A stretch of 33,750 nt of DNA, taken from positions 1-33,750 of the forward strand of contig CAIYVW010000006.1 of assembly GCA_903929735.1 (NCBI GenBank), read 5' to 3'. The notes beneath the pieces are model-generated. The model was not told where the DNA came from. It made no database searches and worked only from the letters and a program-made list of their open reading frames with translations. Both the position numbers and the translations under genes were made by a program. Source of the stretch: an uncultured bacterium (GTDB taxonomy: Bacteria > Patescibacteriota > Minisyncoccia > Phycocordibacterales > UBA9973). Below, one piece after another: positions 23,258-31,448 of this stretch (position 1 is the stretch's first letter; the number at the start of each line of letters is the position of its first letter).

Positions 23258-23979
23258 AAGTCTGTATCATCTTTTATTTCTTTTGAATGTACTCTTTCTG
23301 ATTCAGGGACAAGTACATCGGAAACTATTTCTCCATCTCGAATAGTAACAATACGATTAGCATGAAGAGCCACTTGCTTATCATGAGTGACTAGTATGAT
23401 AGTACGCCCCTCTTTATTTAGCTTCTCTAAAATATTCATAACAGTACTACCACTCTTTGAGTCTAGGTTTCCAGTCGGCTCATCAGCAAAAATAACTTTT
23501 GGATCACATACTAAAGCACGAGCTATAGCTACACGCTGTTTCTGACCTCCTGAAATTTGATTACTCATAAAATTCAATCTTTCACCTAAGCCTACAGCTT
23601 CTAAGGCAACTTTGGCACGATGTTCTTGATTAGCTTTACTGTTGTTATACATAAGTGGAAGCATAACATTATCTAAAACTGAAGTGCGAGGTAATAAATT
23701 AAATGATTGAAAAACAAATCCTATTCGATTATTTCTAATACGAGCTAATTCATCATCAGAAAATCCTTCTGTATTTTCTCCATCAAAAAGATAAGTACCA
23801 GATGTAGGACGATCAAGAAAACCTATAGTGTGCATGAGAGTTGACTTACCAGAACCAGATGGTCCCATAATAGCAACAAACTCCCCTTCTTCCACACTCA
23901 AATTAACATCACGTAACACCTTAGTAACTACGCCTCCGTTATCGTAATTCTTAACTATATTTTTAAGTTCGATTAACAT
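23254..23979 (-). CDS. ABC transporter ATP-binding protein (MacB/LolD type)
   Basis: Cytoplasmic ATPase that powers the two permeases. 241 aa: Walker [10 protein letters not shown] (39-47), Q-loop [13 protein letters not shown] (88-100), signature [15 protein letters not shown] (142-156; Ile for the usual Leu), Walker B VIFADEP (162-168), D-loop GNLDS, and H-loop LVTHD. The [10 protein letters not shown] region matches the LolD/MacB branch. It is a separate protein, not fused to the permease as in E. coli MacB. It begins three bases after the stop of the membrane-fusion gene, with no SD (TAA-ATA-ATG). Confidence 0.95.
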   Translation of the reverse strand: MLIELKNIVKNYDNGGVVTKVLRDVNLSVEEGEFVAIMGPSGSGKSTLMHTIGFLDRPTSGTYLFDGENTEGFSDDELARIRNNRIGFVFQSFNLLPRTSVLDNVMLPLMYNNSKANQEHRAKVALEAVGLGERLNFMSNQISGGQKQRVAIARALVCDPKVIFADEPTGNLDSKSGSTVMNILEKLNKEGRTIILVTHDKQVALHANRIVTIRDGEIVSDVLVPESERVHSKEIKDDTDL

Positions 23980-23982
23980 TAT

Positions 23983-25527
23983 TTAACTTTTTATTAGGAT
24001 AACATATTCATCACCAACAGAAACTCCACTTAGAACTTCCACAATTCCTCCGTCCCCTTCAAGGCCTGTTATAACAGGAACTGACTTCCACTTTTTTGTT
24101 CTTTTATTTGTAATAATTCTTATAGTTTTACCACCTTTATCATCGGTCAGGATAGAACGCATTTGAACTGCTATTATACCCTTTTTCTCTTTAACTTTTA
24201 TGGTCATATTAGCGGTCATTCCAGGACGAAGTTCCGGTATTTGCTCTGTACTGGCTGTAACTTTATAATTTACAACACCAGAAACTAAAGTTGAAGACGG
24301 ATCTATCTTAGTAATAGTGCCCTTGAAAACCTTATCAGGACCGAAAGAATCATAAGTGATATCTATAGGCATACCAATAGACAAACTAGCGATATTAGCT
24401 TCATTTATATTTGTTTCTAAATAAATATTTGAAACATCTTGTAAGACTATGGCTTCTTTCAAAGCTACGGACTGTTGTCCGATTTTAATATCGATACTAG
24501 TTATAGTTCCATCTACGGGAGCTTTAATTATGGTGTCATTGTATCTTGCAAGTGCTGCTTCTACTTGTCCTTGTGCTGAAAGAATATCTGCATTTGCTAA
24601 ATCAATATCTGAACTTCTGGCTACAGATTTCTTTAAAGCAAGCTCTGCTGTCCTCTGATCTATCATCGACTGAGCTTGAGACAAAGCACTCTGTTCTGAC
24701 TTCAAAGCAGTTTGATAAGCATTATAATTCACTAAATAATTTGTTGCTTTTTTATTGGGAATATTAATCACCCAATCACTAACACTAATGTTTGTACTAT
24801 TGGGGAATTTAATATATAAGCCAGAATCACCTATAGGCTGAGCGATGATAGTATTACCTACCCCACTGCCACTTGTTAGACCTGTAGCACTAAAACTTGT
24901 ACCAGCTGAACTGTAATATGAAGTAAGATTAATAACACCTTCTTTACCTAAGTTATAACTACCACTTATAATAGGAGCTATATAATCACTTGTACCATTC
25001 TTAGGTATTGCTTCAACTGTGGAATTAAGCATGTTGTCATATGCATTCTTAACAAGAGTTTCTTGAGCTGTTTTTACATTCTCATAATCACGCTTTGCAT
25101 TTGTAAGGGCAATCTCAGATAAAGTAATTTCTTCACTTGAAGCTCCTTCGAGAGTACGCTTTAAACGAGCCTGTGCTGCTGCTAATGCCCCACGAGCTGA
25201 AGTAAGAGAGGCTTGTTCTGTTTCCTGGTCTAAAGTAGCTAAGACTGTCCCTGCTTTAACTTTATCTCCAACTTTTACTTTTAAAGATTTAACTGTGCCG
25301 TTTGAATTAAAGGATAAATTTAGATCCGTATTTGAGACAACTTGACCAGTTGCTAATACTGTCTCTTTCAAGTCTGAAATATTTGCTATATCTGTTACAG
25401 TATTTGCTACACTACTAGGTGTCTTAAAAATAAAATACGAAGAAACTCCAAGAATAAGGATTATAATTATCCAAGTACGCTTTCTTTTTATATTTTTTTG
25501 AAAAAATAATTTTCCTTTTTCTTTCAT
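23983..25527 (-). CDS. Membrane-fusion/periplasmic adaptor protein (MacA/HlyD-like)
   Basis: Adaptor subunit of the ABC transporter. 514 aa: one N-terminal membrane span (TWIIIILILGVSSYFIF, about 18-34); a lipoyl/barrel-sandwich half (VKSLKVKVGDKVKAGTVLATLDQ); a long helical hairpin (about 105-325) broken by a roughly 110-residue insertion (STVEAIPKNGTSDYIAPII onward) in place of a simple coiled coil; the second lipoyl half (IKAPVDGTITSIDIKIGQQS); a beta-barrel (YDSFGPDKVFKGTITKID); and a C-terminal domain. The insertion makes it longer than MacA (about 370 aa). In a cell with no classical outer membrane it cannot dock to TolC, so the partner is uncertain. Confidence 0.88.
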   Translation of the reverse strand: MKEKGKLFFQKNIKRKRTWIIIILILGVSSYFIFKTPSSVANTVTDIANISDLKETVLATGQVVSNTDLNLSFNSNGTVKSLKVKVGDKVKAGTVLATLDQETEQASLTSARGALAAAQARLKRTLEGASSEEITLSEIALTNAKRDYENVKTAQETLVKNAYDNMLNSTVEAIPKNGTSDYIAPIISGSYNLGKEGVINLTSYYSSAGTSFSATGLTSGSGVGNTIIAQPIGDSGLYIKFPNSTNISVSDWVINIPNKKATNYLVNYNAYQTALKSEQSALSQAQSMIDQRTAELALKKSVARSSDIDLANADILSAQGQVEAALARYNDTIIKAPVDGTITSIDIKIGQQSVALKEAIVLQDVSNIYLETNINEANIASLSIGMPIDITYDSFGPDKVFKGTITKIDPSSTLVSGVVNYKVTASTEQIPELRPGMTANMTIKVKEKKGIIAVQMRSILTDDKGGKTIRIITNKRTKKWKSVPVITGLEGDGGIVEVLSGVSVGDEYVILIKS

Positions 25528-25530
25528 ATA

Positions 25531-26163
25531 TTATTTAACTGCTATTAACTCCACGTCAAAGACGAGGTCTGCATTTGCAGGAATTCCTGAACCTGGTGGA
25601 GGAGTTGCTCCATAAGCCATAGCTGCTGGAATAACTAAACGACGAGTACCTCCTACTTTCATACCGGGGATACCATCTGTCCATCCTTTTATAACATTTG
25701 CTAATGGAAATGTTATAGGCTCTGTACCAAAATCTTTTGAAGACTGGAATATTACTCCAGTTGCAGCTACTGCTCCTGTATAGTGAACACTAACTGTAGC
25801 ACCTGCTTTGACTTCTACCCCTGTTCCTACTACAGTATCAATCTTTTCTAGCTTAGAAACACTTGAAACTGGAGTAAAATTACTTAACTTTCTTTCATTT
25901 TTATTTGTATCCATAACTTTTTGTTGTGATTTAGATGCTTCTTCGTTTACTTTTAATGTGGTTGTAGGAGTTATTGTAGATTCTTTTGTTTGTGCATTTT
26001 GAGAGTTATCTACTTTTTGAGTAGTATCATCAACACCCTTTATACCTTCCATAGGACTAGGTACTATAGGCTTGTGCATAAGAGTATAAACTACAAGTCC
26101 AATCAAACCAATTATAATAATAAAAGAAACAATAACACCTATATTCCCTTTTTGATCTTTCAT
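25531..26163 (-). CDS. Membrane-anchored FKBP-type peptidyl-prolyl isomerase
   Basis: Catalyses proline isomerisation, here on the outer side of the membrane. 210 aa: N-terminal span (IGVIVSFIIIIGLIGLVVYTL, about 8-28), a Ser/Thr/Lys-rich stalk (about 35-105), then a single FKBP domain (about 108-210) with VSVHYTGAV, FGTEPITFPL, VIKGWTDGIPGMKVGGTRRL, VIPAAMAYG and ADLVFDVELI. The active-site aromatic and hydrophobic positions (Y, F, V-I, W) are kept. First gene of the transporter operon; the next gene starts three bases after its stop, so the isomerase may help fold the adaptor or permeases. Confidence 0.92.
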   Translation of the reverse strand: MKDQKGNIGVIVSFIIIIGLIGLVVYTLMHKPIVPSPMEGIKGVDDTTQKVDNSQNAQTKESTITPTTTLKVNEEASKSQQKVMDTNKNERKLSNFTPVSSVSKLEKIDTVVGTGVEVKAGATVSVHYTGAVAATGVIFQSSKDFGTEPITFPLANVIKGWTDGIPGMKVGGTRRLVIPAAMAYGATPPPGSGIPANADLVFDVELIAVK

Positions 26164-26204
26164 ATTTAGGAAAAAATTAACTAATAAATAAATAACACAA
26201 TGTT

Positions 26205-26213
26205 ATTATAACA
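26205..26213 (-). promoter_or_regulatory. Extended -10 promoter of the FKBP-ABC operon
   Basis: Minus strand TGTTATAAT, about 41 bases before the ATG at 26163. No good -35. Confidence 0.6.
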
Positions 26214-26228
26214 TCCATCCGATATAAT

Positions 26229-26266
26229 AAAAAGGCAATAAAGAACTTTATCTTTATTGCCTTTTT
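26229..26266. terminator. Bidirectional terminator after the sigma-factor gene
   Basis: 15-bp stem AAAAAGGCAATAAAG with its complement around an 8-base loop, with T-runs on both sides. Confidence 0.88.
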
Positions 26267-26281
26267 GCAAAATTAACTTAA

Positions 26282-27142
26282 TTAACCTAAATAAGAAAGC
26301 AAGAACTTCATCCTATTACTTTTACGTAAATGCCTAATGGCTTTCTCCTTTATCTGTCTTACTCGCTCACGAGTAAGATTAAATTTCTCACCTATCTCTT
26401 CGAGTGACATTTCTTTACATTCAATACCAAAAAACATTCGAAGAACCTCAGCTTCTCTTTCTGTTAATTTATCTAATAGTCTAAAAATTTCTATAGACAA
26501 AGATTCTGTCATAAGAGAATTGTCAGTAGCTTTAGCATTATCATCTGAAATGACATCATGCAAACTATTATCTTCACTGTTTAAAAAAATTGCATCAAGA
26601 GATTGATGCTTACCTGAAGCTGTTAACACTTCATTAACTTTAGTAGTTGATATTTCAGTTATTTCTGATAGTTCACGAGAAGAAGGGCTTCTTTCATGCT
26701 GTTGCTCAAAGACAAGAGTTGCTTTATTTATTTTATTTAAATCTGCTACCCTATTTAAAGGAAGGCGTACAATCCTTGATTGATCTGCTATGGCTTGAAT
26801 AATTGACTGGCGTATCCACCATACAGCATAACTAATAAATTTGAAACCACGAGTTTCATCGAATCTTTCAGCTGCCTTAGTAAGACCTAAATTACCTTCA
26901 TTAATTAAATCTGGTAAAGTAAGACCCCTATTCTGATACTGCTTTGCTACTGAAACTACAAACCTCAAATTCGCCTTTACTAACTGGTCTCTTGCATCTA
27001 TATCCCCTTTTCTTGCTCTTTGAGATAATTCAATCTCTTCTTCGGGACTTATCAGGTCAACATTTCCTATCTCTATTAGATATTTATCCAGCGAAGGACT
27101 TTCTCTGCTGGTAATTGATTTGGTAATCCTTAGTTGTCTCAT
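26282..27142 (-). CDS. rpoD: Sigma-70 family RNA polymerase sigma factor, RpoD-like
   Basis: Promoter-recognition subunit. 286 aa with no region 1.1: region 1.2 ([20 protein letters not shown]), region 2 with [37 protein letters not shown] and the -10-recognition helix [15 protein letters not shown], region 3, and region 4 with the -35 helix-turn-helix [20 protein letters not shown]. The N-terminal [20 protein letters not shown] and the C-terminal SNR.K.L.SYLG closely match, from memory, the primary sigma of Bacteroidota. All core-binding and DNA-melting regions look intact. Whether this is the only primary sigma of the cell is unknown; the symbol reflects family, not proven role. Monocistronic. 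Confidence 0.88.
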   Translation of the reverse strand: MRQLRITKSITSRESPSLDKYLIEIGNVDLISPEEEIELSQRARKGDIDARDQLVKANLRFVVSVAKQYQNRGLTLPDLINEGNLGLTKAAERFDETRGFKFISYAVWWIRQSIIQAIADQSRIVRLPLNRVADLNKINKATLVFEQQHERSPSSRELSEITEISTTKVNEVLTASGKHQSLDAIFLNSEDNSLHDVISDDNAKATDNSLMTESLSIEIFRLLDKLTEREAEVLRMFFGIECKEMSLEEIGEKFNLTRERVRQIKEKAIRHLRKSNRMKFLLSYLG

Positions 27143-27222
27143 TTTTATTTAAGTTTTAGTTTATATTACAAAGAATTTATTTTCATTACTATAACATAAT
27201 TTTCTAAAATAACAATAGCAAG

Positions 27223-27261
27223 AAAATGCCCCCTAAAGACATAGTCTTTAGGGGGCATTTT
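27223..27261. terminator. Bidirectional terminator after fusA
   Basis: Perfect 18-bp stem AAAATGCCCCCTAAAGAC with its complement around ATA. It separates fusA from the sigma-factor gene downstream. Confidence 0.93.
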
Positions 27262-27271
27262 AGAAATTTAA

Positions 27272-29413
27272 TTATTTTCTTGATTCTATAATTGATGTTG
27301 CAACATTTTGTGGAACTACATCATAACGTAGGAATTCCATTGTGAATCCTGCACGTCCTTCTGTCATAGAACGAAGTGTTGTCATGTATCCAAACATTTC
27401 TGAAAGAGGAACAACAGCTTTAACAGCTTGGTTCATACCACGAGCTTCCATTCCTTCGATAAGACCACGTTTTGAAGAAAGAGAACCAGTAACATCTCCC
27501 ATGAATTTATCTGGAGTAACAACTTCTACTTTCATCATAGGTTCTAGAATCACAGGGCGAGCAATTTTACATGCATCCTGTACAGCCATAGAAGCAGCAA
27601 TTTTGAAGGCCATTTCGTTTGAGTCAACATCATGGAATGATCCATCGTAAAGTTCAACAGAAACATTCTCAAGTTTAAATCCTGCTAATACTCCCCTGTC
27701 TAAACCTTCTTTAAATCCTTTTTCACAAGCAGGTATGTATTCTTGTGGAATAGCACCTCCTTTAATTGTGTTAATGAATTCAAAACCTTTTTCTCTTTTT
27801 GTATTCTTTGGAAGGTCTTCTACGTCTACAGTCTGATCCATTGGTTTAACTTTAATCTTTACGTGACCATAGTTACCACGACCACCTGACTGCTTAATAT
27901 ATTTACCTTCTACCTCTGCATTTCCTGTAATAGTCTCACGGTAAGCAACTTGAGGTTTACCAACATTTGTTTCAACTGAAAATTCTCGCTTCATACGGTC
28001 AACAATAATTTCAAGATGAAGTTCTCCCATACCTGCAATAATTGTCTCATTTGTTTCAGCATCAGTTGTAACTCGGAATGTAGGATCTTCTTGTGCTAAA
28101 CGAGACAAAGCCATACCCATTTTCTCTTGGTCTGCTTTTGTCTTTGGTTCAACACGTAATTGAATAACTGGTTCTGGGAAAATAATACGATAAAGTTCTA
28201 TTGGGTGTTCTTCATCACAAAGTGTATCTGAAGTAACTGTATCCTTAAGGCCTACAGCTGCAGCAATTTCTCCAGCGTAGACTTTCTTTACTTCTTCACG
28301 ATCGTTGGCATGCATACGTAATATACGTCCTATGCGTTCTTTATTACGAGTACGAGGATTATAAACATAACTTCCAGCTGAAAGACTACCAGAATAAACA
28401 CGGAAGAAAATAATTTGTCCTACGAATGGATCTGTAGCCACTTTGAAAGCTAGAGCTGAAAAAGGTTCTGAGTCAGACGCTTTACGATCTATGGTCTCAT
28501 CTGTTTCAGGGTCAATACCTGCAATAGGAGGAATATCTGTAGGAGAAGGAAGATAATCTACCACAGCATCAAGAACTAGTTGGACTCCCTTATTTTTCAA
28601 AGCTGAACCAGCAAATACTGGGAAAATCTTGTTTGCTATAACTGCCTTTCTCATTGTTGCTTTCAAGACATCAAAACTTGGAATCTTACCTTCTAGATAG
28701 TCAGTCATCATAACATCATCTTGCTCTACTATCTTTTCTAGTAGTTCATGATGGTATTTTTCGGCTTCGGCTTTTAATTCTTCAGGAATATCTTTTTCTA
28801 CAACGATTGAACCCATCTCTCCTTCAAAATAGAAAGCTTTCATTTTCAAAAGGTCAACAACTCCTTCATGTTTCTCTTCAAGACCAATAGGAATTTGCAT
28901 ACGAACTGCATTTTTATTTAAGCGTTCAAGAATTGTGGCATATGAATGTTCAAATGAAGCACCTATACGATCAAGCTTGTTGATAAAACAGATTCTAGGA
29001 ACCATAGCTTCGTCAGCATAACGCCAGTTTGTTTCTGATTGAGGTTCTACACCTGCTACCCCATCAAAAACAACAACAGCACCATCAAGTACTCTTAGAG
29101 ATCTCTTAACTTCAACAGTAAAGTCGATGTGTCCTGGTGTATCAATAATATTAAAACGATGTTTCTTTGATTTATCAGTAGGAGCATAAGTAGGATTCCA
29201 GAAACAAGTAACAGCCGCAGAAGTAATAGTAATACCTCTTTCTCTTTCTTGTTCCATCCAGTCTGTGGTTGTTTCCCCATCGTGAACTTCACCTATTTTA
29301 TGTGATACTCCTGTATAAAACAAAACACGCTCACTTGTGGTAGTTTTACCCGCATCAATGTGGGCTATAATACCGAAATTTCGAACTTTCTCTAGTGGAT
29401 AATCTCTTTCCAT
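27272..29413 (-). CDS. fusA: Elongation factor G
   Basis: GTPase driving ribosomal translocation and, with RRF, recycling. 713 aa: G1 AHIDAGKTT (17-25), switch [13 protein letters not shown]3 DTPGHIDF, G4 NKLD, domain II with [12 protein letters not shown], domain [12 protein letters not shown], domain [16 protein letters not shown], and domain [21 protein letters not shown]. All diagnostic motifs are intact. Part of the ancestral str operon, but split from rpsL-rpsG by about 1 kb, with its own terminator upstream and a leader of about 85 bases. No tuf gene follows. Confidence 0.97.
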   Translation of the reverse strand: MERDYPLEKVRNFGIIAHIDAGKTTTSERVLFYTGVSHKIGEVHDGETTTDWMEQERERGITITSAAVTCFWNPTYAPTDKSKKHRFNIIDTPGHIDFTVEVKRSLRVLDGAVVVFDGVAGVEPQSETNWRYADEAMVPRICFINKLDRIGASFEHSYATILERLNKNAVRMQIPIGLEEKHEGVVDLLKMKAFYFEGEMGSIVVEKDIPEELKAEAEKYHHELLEKIVEQDDVMMTDYLEGKIPSFDVLKATMRKAVIANKIFPVFAGSALKNKGVQLVLDAVVDYLPSPTDIPPIAGIDPETDETIDRKASDSEPFSALAFKVATDPFVGQIIFFRVYSGSLSAGSYVYNPRTRNKERIGRILRMHANDREEVKKVYAGEIAAAVGLKDTVTSDTLCDEEHPIELYRIIFPEPVIQLRVEPKTKADQEKMGMALSRLAQEDPTFRVTTDAETNETIIAGMGELHLEIIVDRMKREFSVETNVGKPQVAYRETITGNAEVEGKYIKQSGGRGNYGHVKIKVKPMDQTVDVEDLPKNTKREKGFEFINTIKGGAIPQEYIPACEKGFKEGLDRGVLAGFKLENVSVELYDGSFHDVDSNEMAFKIAASMAVQDACKIARPVILEPMMKVEVVTPDKFMGDVTGSLSSKRGLIEGMEARGMNQAVKAVVPLSEMFGYMTTLRSMTEGRAGFTMEFLRYDVVPQNVATSIIESRK

Positions 29414-29440
29414 ATATATATTATGTTGCTAAAAATAAAA

Positions 29441-29454
29441 AGACGTATACGTCT
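29441..29454. promoter_or_regulatory. Palindrome in the fusA leader
   Basis: AGACGTATACGTCT is a perfect 14-base palindrome. On the - strand it is followed by TTTATTTTT, so it could be an operator or, as RNA, a weak terminator/attenuator before fusA. Confidence 0.45.
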
Positions 29455-29498
29455 TGTGTCTACAGAATATACAACAAAAAGTTAAATTTTGCAACAAA

Positions 29499-29532
29499 AA
29501 AATTGACCTTATTATGAAACAAGGTCAATTTT
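29499..29532. terminator. Bidirectional terminator upstream of fusA
   Basis: 12-bp perfect stem AAAATTGACCTT (29499-29510) with 29521-29532, with T-rich flanks. It ends the transcript that contains the 47-aa ORF and isolates fusA. Confidence 0.88.
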
Positions 29533-29547
29533 AATTTTTACAATAAA

Positions 29548-29691
29548 CTAAGAATACCAAAAACATATCCATGTTGTGAAGAAAAATCCTGGATTAGGAA
29601 GCACCCAAGCAGTAGCTCCTCTAGCCCTTAGTTTACAAGCTGCTTTATCAGCTCTAGATTTAAAGAAGAAAGTCTTCTCTTTTGGATCCAT
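29548..29691 (-). CDS. Small 47-aa protein, unknown
   Basis: Begins MDPKEKTFFFKSRADKAACK, continues LRARGATAWVLPNPG and ends FFFTTWICFWYS. It combines a charged, helix-prone N-terminal half with a very aromatic C-terminal tail (five Phe/Trp/Tyr among the last ten residues). The ATG follows TTTAAATAATTTATT, the same kind of SD-less context as the other genes here, and a strong terminator follows 16 bases after the stop. I do not recognise the family. It could be a leader or a chance ORF, but the composition and context favour a real gene. Confidence 0.5.
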   Translation of the reverse strand: MDPKEKTFFFKSRADKAACKLRARGATAWVLPNPGFFFTTWICFWYS

Positions 29692-29760
29692 AATAAATTA
29701 TTTAAAATTGTTTATTCAGTTTAAAATTACTCTCATCTTAACTTTTGTCAAGAAAAACCT

Positions 29761-29798
29761 CTTTACCTTCCTAACGCGATAGCGTTAAGATGGTAAAG
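29761..29798. repeat. GATA-loop palindrome flanking the Cas2-like gene, distal end
   Basis: CTTTACCTTCCTAACGC (29761-29777), GATA, then GCGTTAAGATGGTAAAG (29782-29798): a 17-bp stem with two mismatches. It ends one base before the stop codon of the gene. Its left arm TTACCTTCCTAACGC is an exact inverted match to the outer arm of the palindrome at 30315-30358. Confidence 0.9.
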
Positions 29799-29799
29799 T

Positions 29800-30300
29800 T
29801 TATTTATTTGGAATAAATCCCTTTTCAAGCTTAAATGTTTTAATAGTATCTTTTAGACCAATACTTTTAAGATACTCCATAAACTCTTTCGGTAGTGGTG
29901 ATGGCCCCACCCAAACACTTCGTTGTATTATTATAAAATTAAAATTGATGAGTTCCCTTCTAAGCCAATCTCTATGTGATTTTTTATCTTCTGGTACATC
30001 GTATAATAAAAGTAAATCCTTTGGATCTTTATCTGTCTTATTGGATTCAAATTTTTTAAAAATTAATTTTTCTTTTTGTAATAAAAATTCTTCTCCTTTA
30101 TGAGTAATAAAATAAACTCCATTAACCTCTTTTATGTATCCACTACTTTTCAAAAAGGAACATTTATTTGCAAGTGTTTGATATTTATAATATTTAAAAT
30201 CAGGTAAACCTAAAAAACCCAAACGAACTCCAGCATAACTAAGAACAGAACTATTTTTCTTTTCACTTAAATATTCTAAAATTAATTTCTCTGCTGTCAT
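29800..30300 (-). CDS. Winged-helix plus Cas2-like (PaaX-type) protein
   Basis: 166 aa. The N-terminal part (about 1-80) is a winged-helix DNA-binding domain (LILEYLSEKKNS, YQTLANKCSFLKSSGYIKEV, GVYFITHKGEEFL). The C-terminal part (about 94-158) is a Cas2-type ferredoxin fold: DLLLLYDVPEDKKSHRDWLR, with D101 in the position of the metal-binding Asp of Cas2, then INFNFIIIQRSVWVGPSPLP. This matches PaaX-family regulators, whose central domain is Cas2-like. No cas1, other cas gene or CRISPR array is present, so a CRISPR role is unlikely. The gene fills the interval between two inverted GATA-loop palindromes, with its own extended -10, and separates rpsG from fusA. It may be an autoregulator, or the protein of a small mobile unit. 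Confidence 0.85.
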   Translation of the reverse strand: MTAEKLILEYLSEKKNSSVLSYAGVRLGFLGLPDFKYYKYQTLANKCSFLKSSGYIKEVNGVYFITHKGEEFLLQKEKLIFKKFESNKTDKDPKDLLLLYDVPEDKKSHRDWLRRELINFNFIIIQRSVWVGPSPLPKEFMEYLKSIGLKDTIKTFKLEKGFIPNK

Positions 30301-30307
30301 AATTTAT

Positions 30308-30316
30308 ATTATATCA
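30308..30316 (-). promoter_or_regulatory. Extended -10 promoter of the Cas2-like gene
   Basis: Minus strand TGATATAAT, seven bases before the ATG at 30300, so the message is leaderless or nearly so. It touches the base of the adjoining palindrome; a protein bound there would cover the -35/spacer region. Confidence 0.65.
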
Positions 30317-30358
30317 TTCTTACCTTTCAAACGCGATAGCGTTAGGAAGGTAAAATGT
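30315..30358. repeat. GATA-loop palindrome flanking the Cas2-like gene, promoter end
   Basis: TTACCTTTCAAACGC (30320-30334), GATA, then GCGTTAGGAAGGTAA (30339-30353), with two mismatches. CATT/AATG extends the stem to 30315-30358. Relative to the palindrome at 29761 it is inverted. Confidence 0.9.
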
Positions 30359-30378
30359 TAAAAGAATACAATATAACA

Positions 30379-30402
30379 AAACTCCCCTTTCGGGGAGTTT
30401 TA
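30379..30402. terminator. Terminator after rpsG
   Basis: Perfect 10-bp stem AAAACTCCCC with its complement around TTTC. It ends the rpsL-rpsG transcript before the Cas2-like unit. Confidence 0.9.
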
Positions 30403-30419
30403 AGTTTATTTTATATTTA

Positions 30420-30890
30420 TTACCAAGCGAAGTGAGCGAATGCTTTATTACTCTCTGCCATTTTATGAGTATCATCACGTTTCTTGATAGCTATTCCTTC
30501 GTTCTTTGATGCAAGGATTAATTCTTCAGCAAGCTTTTCGTGAATAGGTGCTCCTTTCTTTGAACGGGCAGCTCCGATTATCCACCTCATAGCTAAAGCC
30601 AAACGTCTTTCAGGACGAACTTCACGAGGTACCTGATAGTTTGCACCACCAATACGACGAGAACGAACTTCAACTGTAGGACCTGCATTCTTTAAAGCTG
30701 TATCAAAAACTTCTAGAGGGTTTGGGTTGCCAGTTTTTTCTTTAATGATTTCAAAAGCTTTATAAACTGACTTACGAGCTGTCTCCTTCTTACCATGAAG
30801 CATAATGTTGTTGATAAATTTGCCTAACTTTTGAGAGTTATACATTATATCTGGTTCAACTATATTTCTATTTTTTATTTTTCTTCGCAT
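30420..30890 (-). CDS. rpsG: 30S ribosomal protein S7 (uS7)
   Basis: Head protein of the small subunit that nucleates 16S 3' domain assembly. 156 aa: a basic N-terminus, NSQKLGKFINNIMLHGKKETA, the beta-hairpin VEVRSRRIGGANYQVPREV and RPERRLALAMRWIIGAAR, ending with the MAESNKAFAHFAW helix. Full length. It begins 11 bases after rpsL, with the SD-less TTTAAATAATATG junction. Confidence 0.97.
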   Translation of the reverse strand: MRRKIKNRNIVEPDIMYNSQKLGKFINNIMLHGKKETARKSVYKAFEIIKEKTGNPNPLEVFDTALKNAGPTVEVRSRRIGGANYQVPREVRPERRLALAMRWIIGAARSKKGAPIHEKLAEELILASKNEGIAIKKRDDTHKMAESNKAFAHFAW

Positions 30891-30901
30891 ATTATTTAAA
30901 A

Positions 30902-31327
30902 TTATTTCTTAACAGCTGCTTTAGGAGTCTTTGTACCATATAGACTTCTTGACTGACGACGCTTCTCTACTCCTGTTGTATCTAGACGTCCACGAACTAT
31001 GTGATAACGAACTCCGATCAAGTCCTTAACACGTCCACCACGAATCATAACAACTGAGTGTTCTTGTAAGTTGTGTCCTTCTCCTGGAATATAAGCTGTT
31101 ACTTCCATACCATTAGTAAGTCTTACACGTGCAATCTTTCGTAGAGCTGAGTTAGGCTTCTTTGGTGTAGTTGTAGAAACTTTTGTACAAACTCCTCGCT
31201 TGAATGGAGCTGGGTAATAAACAGGCTTATTCTTAATCGAATTAAAACCACGTGCTAGAGCTACGGCTTTTGATTTTCTTTTAATTATTTTACGGCTCTT
31301 GCGAACCAATTGGTTGATTGTAGGCAT
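30902..31327 (-). CDS. rpsL: 30S ribosomal protein S12 (uS12)
   Basis: Decoding-centre protein. 141 aa: [29 protein letters not shown] (carrying the Lys that contributes to streptomycin sensitivity), [20 protein letters not shown], the [20 protein letters not shown] stretch with the Asp modified in some bacteria, and a basic tail. The C-terminal tail is somewhat longer than in E. coli (124 aa). First gene of what remains of the str operon. The leader contains AGTCT-CAA-AGACT (around 31342-31354). Confidence 0.97.
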   Translation of the reverse strand: MPTINQLVRKSRKIIKRKSKAVALARGFNSIKNKPVYYPAPFKRGVCTKVSTTTPKKPNSALRKIARVRLTNGMEVTAYIPGEGHNLQEHSVVMIRGGRVKDLIGVRYHIVRGRLDTTGVEKRRQSRSLYGTKTPKAAVKK

Positions 31328-31448
31328 GTTTTTAAAAAAAATAGTCTCAAAGACTAGTGCAAATACTTTACTATAAAGACTTTAAAAAAGCAAGCCCTCT
31401 TACCCTCTTTATTCATATCTTTAAAAAGTTAGAGGATTATAGCTGTAA

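Noticed and set aside
29800-30300. A CRISPR-associated Cas2
   Set aside because: It has an N-terminal winged helix and there is no cas1, other cas gene or array. The PaaX-type arrangement fits better.
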